From Cristatella mucedo (lineage: Eukaryota; Bryozoa; Phylactolaemata; Cristatellidae), in contig WPIO01000007.1 in NCBI GenBank assembly GCA_009760855.2, forward strand, positions 8,445,001-8,509,000: DNA of 64,000 nt, written 5' to 3'. This document shows positions 41,401 through 53,400 of this stretch, one piece after another; position 1 is the stretch's first letter; each line of letters begins with the position of its first letter. A program made the translations under genes and the position numbers. The notes beneath the pieces are model-generated. The model was not told the origin of the DNA and searched no databases. It was given only the letters and a program-made list of their open reading frames with translations.

Positions 41401-44400
41401 AGTACAGTTGATAACAATGATATAGTTTGATTTGAAAATAATATTAACACTAATGGGTAGTGTGTATTTCACCCTAAAGGAGCTACATTTATATCACCGA
41501 GCTTCACAGCTTGTTGCAAGAGAAACCACAACCGTTTAGGGTATGCAAGCTGACATGTCTAGACAATCACACACATTTACCATTTTTGAATCGCCCTGCA
41601 AAAGCAAACAAGAAGACATACAGAGTCACTGCTATAAGGATCCGCGATTAGTAGCATACACTGAATCATACTCGGGTAAGCATGCCAATCACATGTTATC
41701 AAGATACGTTAGCTGGGGTGCAGAGAAACCTGAATGGAATAGTGGCTTCCTTCGCTGATACTTAAATTATAAAAAAGTTTATGCCGGTGGTGACCGAACT
41801 CAGAAGTAAGTCTAGACATCTGGTACATACGAATCTTAAGGTTCAATGTTTTATCATGCAATAACACAAAAGTGAAAATCACATAGATGAAGCAAATGCA
41901 CTAAAAATCTTTAGCTACGTTTGAATATGTCAAATGATAGAGATGATGCTATGTCAGTCAGTAATGATTTTAGACCAAATGAACTGAACTTCTGTCTCCC
42001 AAGGATTGAGGTTGTAGAGGTAAGACTAAACAAGTTAAGTGAAGAAAGCCGGTGGTATCACACGAAGCCTGATTATGGAGCTTTTCAGATGTCTTTTATA
42101 GTGAAAGACTCCTTAAGAACCCAGTGTATGTGATCATCCTGTCTACATCCAGGCTAATTATAACCGACTTATTTTAGAAAAACTAATAAATATTCAGGCT
42201 GATGCTACAGCATGATTCTAACTAGGCTCAATATTACCAAAAAAAAGGTACGAAAGCATCTAAGCAAGCTCAGTAAGAATCATAACATTCAGCCAGAATG
42301 ATTTTGGTTGCACAATTCCGACACCACAGTGTGCCATCATGAGTGATATATATTCAGCAATTTGCCAATCTATCAGCTGGGTGCACAGAACCACAACATA
42401 ACGTTGGCGACTAATTGTTTTCATGAAATTTACTGTATACAATGAAAAATGTCAAGAAAAATTACTAATAAAATAAGTTCAAAAATCGCAGCTACAGAGT
42501 CACCAATGGTCCCACTACCTTGCTCTAAATGGATGAGCAAAGTGTAGACTATTTGAGCTCGTGATACCGTGGGAAACTACAATACCTAGTAGGAAGCTGA
42601 TATCGAAACGCATTTGATTCCACTGTTCGAACTTCATTCAAAGGTCCGTTAACAGTAACTTACAAACTGGTCAAAATCATAATATCTTCGTAGCTACAAG
42701 TTGCCAATCAGGGGCATAGAGTATGGACTGCAGGCACATACTCCCCCTTAAATCTAAAAGGTTAAAAGTCTTAAGGTTAAACGGACTCTGAAAAGCAATG
42801 CTACCCGTGCTGCTTTGCAGGAGAGGGAAAGGTGAGGTTTTAACCCTCTACTTAATACACGAGCCTCATATCAAAATGCTCTGGATATCCTCTAGTTTTC
42901 AATCCCCATGTGAGTAAGTATCCCATGAGAAGGAGTGTAGCTGATGAAAATTGAGGAAGGTGAAACCTTGACCCTGTTTCCGGCTTAGCTATCTGAATTA
43001 ATCAAGCCTCCCGGCAGGCCATCCAAGTACGGAGCTCACTACCAACTGACTTCACATCATCTGCTGGTTCAAAGACATTCAACAGTAGCTGAAAACTCAA
43101 TACTTCCTCGAAACCTTTACTCCATCTCAATGAATTTTCATTTTTGCTGTTGTGTGTACTGAAACCGAACATGCTGCAACGAAGGGCAAGATTGACATCT
43201 TTTTGTAAAGTGTCCAGTGAACTTAGATTGTTTCTGTGCTTTGATTTCTTAAATTGTGCATGATTAAGTGCACACTAACAAAGAAGAATTGCAGTAGCCA
43301 GCGGCCCTAATGCTTTCTTAAGCACTTTTGCATGCTTGTCTAAGCATGATAGGTTCCTTCTCGGCCTCCGTTGTACGAGTTGTACAGTGCCTGGATCGAT
43401 AATCAATACTCTTTGCATTCATAAAAATGTGTGTTATTATTATCATTAGCTATTGGTTGTAAAGTCAACCAAAGTGACTAACATAGCTATCTGTATGCTC
43501 TTACTGCCTAGCATGCAGAAAACATGCTCCTTTCCAAATCCGCCTAATTTAAAGAGAGCAATATATTCAGGGTAAGAGTGCTTATAGCTCAATTCCTAAT
43601 TTGAGCTAAGATATGGCTAAGGAAGTTATTATTATTGCTAAAAGACTGTTTATTGTATCCTTAATATTAAAGCCAGAAATAACTAATAAATTGTTATATT
43701 AAATACTTGTTTAGGGTACCTTTCAAACAGACAAACACGTTAGAAATGGTATCAAAGTTCTGATGACTTCCACACAGAAGTGAAATCATCGTGCAAACCA
43801 TGGATAACCCGGATGTAAACCAGAAGCAACCAATTTTAAAATAGAAAAAATGTACCGATCCCAGCATCATAAGTGAATTATATCCAAGCTTATTTAACCT
43901 TGGTAGATCGAGGTACATGTGTGAAAATCCATACTTCAGCCAATACTTCACTGACCATAGCGATATTTGAAATATAAGTTCTGCTCTATGTGTACCACAA
44001 TTGCTAGTATATTTCCGACTGCAGCTAAATACGTTTTGGTAAACATGTTATCAAACGTCCTGGAGCTTTATTTCTGCAATCAGGGACATGTATAGCAAAA
44101 CAATCCAAACCTCTTACAAAGCCTCTTACAAAAAAGGGTAGCCCCTCTGGAAGCCAATGTTGCAGCAAACCTGTTCACCATGTCTAATCAATTAATATTT
44201 ACATCTACCCCTGCAGACAGGCACTTAAGCAACTTGCCGAATGGCCGAAGTCCAAGCAGTCAATAGAGCAAATATTTGAAAGTTTGAGTCCCTCCCTAAA
44301 TATTTTATAGCCACCGATGACCAGCTAACTGGCCTACAAATGGTGCTAGAGAGGCTGCATCAGGCTGCACAACACAGGTGCATAATTTTCCAGAATTTCT

Positions 44401-47400
44401 AAGGCTTTGCTGAATAAACTATCGCAAGGGTCCAGTTTATTTCGAGAGATACATCGCTTAGATTGAACTACGAAAGCTGCTTAGCATTTGAGTAACGTAT
44501 TAGCAATAATCACTTAAAGAGCTATTAAAGAAATGGCAACCTGTAAATGCATAATACAAACAATGTCTTAGCAGATTGTTCTATGGCGGTCGGCAAGCTT
44601 TAACTTGACAGAATAACAGGGCTATATTTGGACAAGCCAACCAGGATTCACTTTAAAGTTGTTTTAGCGACAAAAAGCCTCTTAGAGTTTCAAAACAGTC
44701 TTTCTTTGCCCAGAACTTAATTTCAAGAATGAGTAGCAGGCACACATATCCTCTTGTTTGTTCCAGGGGTCTTCAATTGCCAAATCATTCGGAAACATAC
44801 CTAGCTCGTGTCTGATCCAAAAGAAAGAAAAGTGTAAGAACTTACCTTCTGGTCAGCTAGTGAACCCTTAAGGAGTTGGAGTAGCAGTCGATCTTGTGTA
44901 CCTGGGAAAAAAATTAATCACATAATAATGGCAGATATCTTGATGCATAGCCTAAGTACAGCTTTGAGCCCGAGAGAAAGCTAAAGATATCGAATGTACT
45001 TATTTGGCGGAACGAAACCAATTATACTCCTAGCATAAATACAACCTTACTCAACAACCCCTTTTGTATAGTGACAGAAGAACATTAAAGGCTATCCCCA
45101 TCGCTTGCAGCAGCAAAAAAGTATCGCCACCGCAGGATTCGAACTCATGACCTTGGGATTGATATCGTGAAGAGCAACAGCTCTACTTAGTGTGCCATCA
45201 CAGCTCACCTGCATTTTTGCAATAGCAAGCAACTATTACACTTTAATTTACTAAGCCTGAAGCATAATATTTTTGCACAAATAATAATAGTCACTTCATT
45301 CTTTGGCTCCAGCCTATCTCTCAGATCTACTCCACCACCAGGCCCAAGCATCGTACCACAAGCTTTTCGGGATCCAACAGTTAACCAATACCTCGTAAAA
45401 ACCTCAAATCCTTTGGAGACTTAGATTTAGAAGATTTAGTTCGTATGCTCCCAAAGCTTGGAACGAACTCTCGACTTGCGTCAGAACATCCCCTGACCTG
45501 ACCACATTTAAAAAGAACTTAAAAACACACCTATTTAGGATAGCTTTAAGTGGGTTACTGTGATTCGCCCTTCATGTGCTTATGTGTGCTGACACTGTGC
45601 ATGCTGCCACTAACCACATTTGCATGCTGACCCTGTGCATGTCACCCCTAACCATGTTACTCATGTTGTTTATCAAGCATGATATTACTCACCATTCAAT
45701 TGCATTTCCCTTTCAGCAATTGTAAAGCGCCTAGAAAGAGATTGAGTTCTCTGAGGGCATTTTATCAAGTGCATTATTATTATTATTATTTGGCTGCTTT
45801 TCACAGTTTATACTTTCTCCCTTGCCGATGTGATCTCGATACACAATCTAGGCTTTAACTTCTATGCGGATGACACTCAGTTGTACCTTTGCTTTGAGTG
45901 TACCTTTGCTTTGATCCCTCCCAGCTCTTAAGTACGGCGAATTCTTTCAATTCCCTCACTGCATGTATTGCTGACATCCGCACATGGATGGCAGCAACGT
46001 TTCTCAAATGGATTGGCGATAAACCCAACACCCTAGTTACAAGCAAAACAAGCGTGACTCGGCAATTGGAAAGCCTATCGCTCAAAATCGGCTCTGCCAA
46101 CATTAATCTTGTTGCATCTACACGAAATAACATATAGGCGTCGTGATCCAAAGTGACCTTGCACCAAACGACCATATTAAATCCACAGTCAAGCCGGCCA
46201 ACTTCCAGCTACCAATCGCATAAATTGGTGCTTGCATGGACAGGGATACTACTGCTAAATTGGTCCATACAGTTATGACATCCCGCCTCGACTTGTGTGC
46301 AGTACTGCTAGCTGGTCGGTCGGTTATGCAACCAGGGGATCAGACTCAAGAGTGTGTACAAAACTTTGCAGCTAGGCTTGTCTATCGTGAGCGTCGAAGC
46401 TGCCACATCACACCACTTCTTGCCGACCTACACTGGCTTTCGATCATGCAGCGTATCGACCTTCTACGACTCATTTATAGGTCCCTTCATTCTATGACCC
46501 CGGCCTATATACACGAACTACCACCAGGCTAGGCATCGTGTCACCGGCTTTTTTGTCTTAAATCGTCAAGCTATACCTCATATGAACGTCAAATCCTTAG
46601 CAGACGGTACCTTTAGCTCATTTGCTCCCAAATCCTGGAACTTACTTCCGAAAGTCGTCATAACATCCCTTGACTTGACGATATTTAAGAAGAAGCTAAA
46701 AACGCATCTATTCATTACAGCATTTAGTGGGTCCATGTGAGTCGTCCTTTGTGTGCTTATGCGTACTGATACTGTGCGTGCAACCACTGACCATAGTTCA
46801 CATGTTGATACGGTGAATGTCACCTCTAGCCATGGCAGGCTTGTTGACATTGTGCATTATACCACCAAACATTTGATCATGCATCCTTCACAGCATAAAT
46901 AGGGTAAAAAAAGCCTCAAAAGAGATTAAGTTCTCTTAGGGCATTATACTAACCTAATAATGTTATTGTGATTAATATTACATCAGCATGATGGTAAACT
47001 CTTACCTAGGATGGCTACAGAAAAGAGAGCTTGTTTCTAGTCAATGGCTTAGAGTAAGGGAGATGCAGGAGATGTGATAGGGAAGCGAAGAAGCAGCTTG
47101 AAAAGAACTGGTTCATCTCAATCCATACTGTTCTTCTAAGTTTGCCACTTTCTCCAAAGCGATTACTACATTTCCGAACTTGATTTGGCAGGAGAAGATG
47201 AGTGGAGGGGGAATTCATAGTTATCTTCCAATAAATCCACCAGGTGTGCTGCTGATTGCAGCAAAGTTTTAATGAAGCTATTGCAAGCAGGATGCAGTAA
47301 CAACAGTAAGCAGCACCTTCTTTTATTTGATCACCAAATCGTTTCTGTTGTTCAAAAATATAACTCATTTTCCTCGTGCCCGTACGACCACCTAATCCTA

Positions 47401-50400
47401 ATTCAGGCACTTTACACATGCTGCAGCACTCCAACCCAAGCGCTTTTTAGTTAAAGTAGCTCTGTTAAGTCGGCCTACTTTTAAAGGAGAAAAATCACCA
47501 AAACTGGGGTCGGCTTAGCTAAGACAACTGTACAAGAACCGACCTAGTTCACAAGTTTGTGACATACACTCTAGATACTAGATACATTCTAGATTACTGC
47601 AATTCCCTTTATTTAGGACTACAAGCCTGTGTCCTAATCGTCTGAAACCTCTTCAGAACAGCAGCTTGTTTGACCAGTAGAAAAAGGCATCGCTGCCACA
47701 TCACACCCCTTATCTGCTTTACTTGTTCTCTATCAAGCAACGAATCAATTTTTGAGATCCTCTGACTGCCCAATAATTCACGTCACTTGCTTACACCAAC
47801 CTAAAAATCCGATCTCCTTGCTTTTCCACTGTGTTCTTGCGGCATCTGCTCATTGGCATCCAGCCGTCATGTTAGTTGCACTAAATTGAAATCAATTGGG
47901 GATGAGCCTTCAGTTCGTATTCACAAAATAAATGCCTAGAATTGTTATTAGGCTAGTGTCCTCTATTTAGCTGATTATTCGTTATTTCAAGTCTCAGCAA
48001 ATCATAAATCTGTTCAGCTCAAATTTCCTTGCATGACAATGAGTTTTCACGCTACTCACCAGGGGTGCAACTAACTAGTGGCCATACCACCCATTATGTG
48101 AGATTTGCATTCTGGTCAAAGCATGATGCATGTGTGCATGCTACACACTGCACACACAGCTGCACGCTTGTCCTTTCGTGATACCTTGCATGTCATTAAC
48201 CCTTGGTTACAGTCTCACTTTCATGGAATTGTAAAGCAACTAGAAACATGTTCAGTTTTCTCGGGTGCCATATAAACGACTCATGATTATTAATAAATTA
48301 CATGCTAAAATGATGAAAAAATCAGTTTTAAAACGTGTTCCATTAAGATGTTTGTTAAAAACTTTATCGAATGCTGAAAATTTAAAGTTTAAAGATAATG
48401 AATTTACGAATACTTTAAACTCAATTGTAATAGCTAAGATATTATTCTGCACAACATTTCTTATGAAAGCTTCTAGTAAATTTTGTGCCAGCAATTATCC
48501 TTATCCTAATGTGCTCTTTAAAAAAATATAAAATATAATTAATTTGTATAGCGCCCCAAGAGAACTTCATCTCTATTCAGGGCTTCAGATATGCCTCGGG
48601 GCTCGAGCCTGCGACCATAGACAGACCTTGGTCGGGGCGAGCACCTTGACCGCTGGACCTTCGCAAAAACTTTAATTATTTCCTGATTTCTTTCTTGAGG
48701 CAAAGCTACATACAACTGACTTGTCCAAATATGAGAGTGCATGTTGTACCTACATATGCAAATTAGTAAATTCCTAATTCCTTAACTATTTAATAAGAAA
48801 TTCATAACACCATCAGTCTTCATCGTAGTAGCACCGTAAATGACAAGGCACGCTATGACTTGGCACCTATATACCTAACTAAACTGCAGCACCAGTTTCA
48901 GCCTCCTTGTGCCTCAGGTCCTCTCTAGATAATAAATTAGCAGTTCCATTCCATTTTTTCCAGCCGTCCTAAGCTGCTAATTCCAAGCTACTCACGTCCT
49001 CGTCTGACCTGCTAACTTAGCTATGCTTCTCACTTTCTCTTTGTTTCGTCAGATGAAGTCTGATGGCTACCGATGAACACCAAAAACCGCTCACGCTTTG
49101 AGTGTGCCAAAGAAAACTATCCACCATAACACCCACTTGGTCGGCGTAGATTTGAGGGGTTAGAGACAGAAACACAACCAAATATATAATCTCATAGAGC
49201 CTAGTTTAAGCATGAGGTCAGCAAACTGTGTTTACGGAAAATCACTTACATTCACAGTTGATAATTATATTTTCAAAGGCAGCAGTCCAAGAAAAACAGT
49301 TGCATGGGAAAGGGTCACGGGTCTGGCCCCTGGAACTAGTGACCCCTCCCGGGCTTAACTTAGGCTATACCTAAAGAGCAGGAAAGTCCTTATGGTCGTT
49401 CGTTTTAGTTTTTTGACATCTAAAGAAGGCAGTGCAGCATCAAAACAAATTAAAGCTTTAGCTTACCATTCATCTGAAATTGATTCCATGCACCAACAAC
49501 AGAGCCTTCTGCTGCTCGAGAGCCTTCTGCTGCTCGAGAGCCTTCTGCTGCTCGAGAACCTTCTGTTGCTCGAGAGCTCTGCAGTGTGGACGACTCAACA
49601 TCTGCACTATCGGCAGTATATCCCATATTGGAAGCCGTCGGAATTGTATGAGTTCCGGCACCTTGTTGTTGTTGTTCAGTGAAATGAGGATCTCCTAGTG
49701 GCATCTGATAGTTACCAGCAGTAACCGGCCTCTCGAAGTCGGCCCAGGATCCAGCCAGTTTAAAAATCTGGCCAACGATAGCCTCAACCTCATCTGCTTT
49801 CCCTGCGACTTGTATCGCCCTGCAACCTTCGTCAATGGCAATTACTGCTTTACATTGTACAATTTCTTCAATTTTACTCCAAATAGCTTGGCTCGTCAAT
49901 GCAGTCGTCTCCTTTTTATAGATAACAGGCTTGCCTTCGACAACAGTCTTCTCAAGCACTTTCATTGCTCGAGTCAGTTCATCGTCAGTGTTGCAATACA
50001 CCACGGCAGTCTTCTCCGGGGTAACCTTGACAACGGCTTTTATTTCTGACTCTGCCCATTTCTTTTGCAAAAGAGCTGTACACCAATCCTGCTCAATGCA
50101 ATTTACTACCAGTCTGCTTTTATGGTAAGTAATTGATTTTCTGGAGTCGAGACACTTATACATTTCATCGATGGCATCACTTACATTTTGGCAACTTCCA
50201 CGGAATACTATTCGCCCAGGTTCAATGAAGTGCACCGACAGTTGAGAATGCTTTGAGGAAGCACTAGATTCGTATGAAATAAGCCGAAGAAAAAGCCAAT
50301 CAGCCGGGTGAAGTTTGACCAGCTCGCTTGAAGCTGGATGCCTTTCAGGGGAACCAAGACTCTCCTGGAGCAGATCCGGTCCGTTGATGCCTAGCACCTG

Positions 50401-53400
50401 GATTTCAACTGTGCCAAAGTGAGATCTGGAAAATGTTTCAATGTGATCCACTGTTCCAGCAATTTTAAAGAGCGGCCCCCAACTGCACCTTCCAATGTAC
50501 TTCGAAGTTAGGCTTAGACTTTTCGAAAACTCAGCGATATTGCTCGGGTTGTAATTCTTAGTGTCAAGGAAAGCCAAAACACGAGAAGAAAACTGCAGGG
50601 TAAACTCGAGGATCGATTGATGTGCCTGCTCAGCATTGTGAGCTAACACATTTGAGCCTGACCACTCCAGCACAATACCAGAATCAACAAAGGTAGGCAT
50701 GCAGCCGAATTTCTGTAGCTTGTGCGTAAGTGAGTGCATGTGGTACTCCTGAATATGCAGAACCAAGGCATTATCCAAAGGCACCAAACGTGTAGGACCT
50801 TTGAGACGGTTCACTTCGTCCAGCCCTACAAAGCAAGACAGAGGAAACACAGCTGAGGCTGCTGAGACTACATTATATTTTTGCAGTAAATGTAAAGCGC
50901 CTAGAGAGAGATTAAGTTCTCTGAGGGTGCTTTATCAAGTGCATTATTATTATCATTATATTTAATTGCAGATATTATTTTTAAAGTCCATTTCTAGTCT
51001 TGTTCTTTCTCACACCCTGGCTCTTTTTTTAACTCTCCGTCCTGATATTCATAGAGATGAATATCTCCTGATTTTCCGACATAAGCTCCTTTCATGTAGA
51101 GTAAGCATACATAAAATAAAGATATTGCAAGCTGGATCAAAAATAGTAACGACAGATTTTCATCAACACCTTGCTTAATTAGAATAGGCAGCATGCCATC
51201 GTGGTTGGTGTCTCTTAATATATAAAATGGACTCATACGCTAGCTCAATATGAGGTTAAGGCCTGAAGGCCAAGCCATTGTAACAGTCATTAAATCGTTA
51301 TTACATAGCAGTATATTTCCCTCCCCTCACATTTTAGAAGCCAGTCCGGAACAGGAAATTCCATCACATAAGAATATTTCCGTCCCCTCACATTGAGGAA
51401 GCCAATCCGGAACAGGAAATTCCATCACGTAAGAATGGTTGAAGCAAGTTCTACCGTCTAGTACTCACTGAGCAAAAGCTTTTTTCCACCTCTACTCCAT
51501 AAATATAAGAATGAAGCTACTATTGTATTGCCCTAAACATTTGTGGTGAGATTAGATAACAAATAGATCAAAGGAGATTAGATAAAACGTTGCCGAGCCC
51601 TAGGCAGGCCTTGCGTGTATCCACAAGAACAGGGCTCAGCATCTGTTGATCAATCGGCATCAGCACAGGTCTATTAGCCAAGGAGACGTGACTGATTTTC
51701 TTGGATTTAGAAACCGGCCTTTTGGCGATTTTGACATTCCGTCGTTTAGCCTAATGGCTTGAGGTCCCCATTCAGCTTATATGTGGACCGAGTTCAGGTC
51801 GATTTTAATGAGAGTGCGTGGATCGCCATTTGGCTATGCAGAGACCAGCAGCTCTCTATACCTAAAATGCTGCTATATGTGCTCTTCAGGTTAATTATAG
51901 TTATGCAATGAATGCCTTAACAACAGCTGCTAAACTGGTGCCCATCGTACCTGCAAAATTCGGAGCCTTCATTGAGCATTTTGCATGTAAGCACGAAGCT
52001 GATAACTCAGCAACATTCTCAGGTACCAGAGTTGGGAATGCTAGAACAGCTGTGATAGCATATCCTATAGGCCTGATGAGAACGGTAGGGAGATAAAAGA
52101 TCCAATAACATAAAAAATATCAGACACTATCCTGTGTAAGCACATATCTTTTCAAATACTTATAGCGATCTTATAATAAAAATGTAGAAATGAGAAACCA
52201 CAAAGTTATGTCTAAGATGCTTGGGATGGCTCGATCTAACAAACCCAACCTTGAGAGGTGCTGATGCATATCATAATACGTGTCGCAGCATATCGATATG
52301 CATACTACATTTATATCGTACTAAATGTGACGACAACAGATATCAAGGGAGGACGGCCCAGTCTGTACATGTCTAGGCGGTCTCAGTGCAAAACGGCATC
52401 AGAAGCCATTTAAGTAAGACAGGGTTTACCTTTTGACATAGCATCCGGGCAGTGGGGAGGGCTCAATCTTTCAGATTTAGTGATAGGTCAATGTCAATGT
52501 TGTCAATGCATAGCCGTAGCCGGAGACGAGAAATACTCTACTATACCCTACTCTGTCCGACAGTCTTTATAGCTAGGGGGTTGAGCCGGTGATGGTTTCA
52601 TAGTCCTGTTAATATTTGTTAGACATTGCATAAGTCGGCTGATAGTGGGAAGATCACTAATTCACAATGAGATGTAAATACTAAGTTACCTGAAACTATG
52701 GTAGATGACACGGAGTAATAATAATAGAAATACATTTGTCAGGCACCCTGAAAGAACATAATCTCTTTCTAGGCACTTTACATGTGCTCTAAAGAAAGCA
52801 TGTCAATACTACTAGTGACAACATGCACTGTGTCCATGCCCGTAAGCATGCAAAGAACAATTATCAAAGATCCAGAAAATGCTACAAGAAAAGGTGCATA
52901 TTAGCTTCAATGCAGTGTTTAATAGATCCCATTTAGCTACTTTTTAATTGATGTCATGTCAGGGCATGTCGTGACGGCAGTCGGAAGTGAGTTCCAGGCT
53001 TGGGGAGTATATGAACTACAGGCATGGTCTCAAAAAGGTTTAAGGTTCGTATGAGGTGCAGCTAAACGATTACTTTCCGAAAAGCGAATGGTACGATGCT
53101 TGGCATGGTGGAGCAGTAGATCTGATAGGTAGACTGGAGCCAAAGAATAAAGGGTCTTAAGAGTGAGTGACAGAACCTTGAAGTCAATGCACTGCTTGAC
53201 TGGTAGCCAGTGCAGAACGGCGAGAAATGGTGTGATGTGTCAATTGCGCTGCTCACGACAGACAAGCCTAGCTGCAGAGTTTTGCACTAACTGAAAGCAC
53301 CTTATTGCAGAAGCCACCAGCAAGCAATGAGTCACAGAAGTCAAGACGAGATGTCACTCATTCGTGGAACAAGATGTAGTATCCCTGTCTAAGCAAGGCA

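Noticed and set aside
47015-47434. 139-codon minus-strand frame
   Set aside because: It has no domain, overlaps the edge of L2 remnants and has no matching splice sites or codon support.
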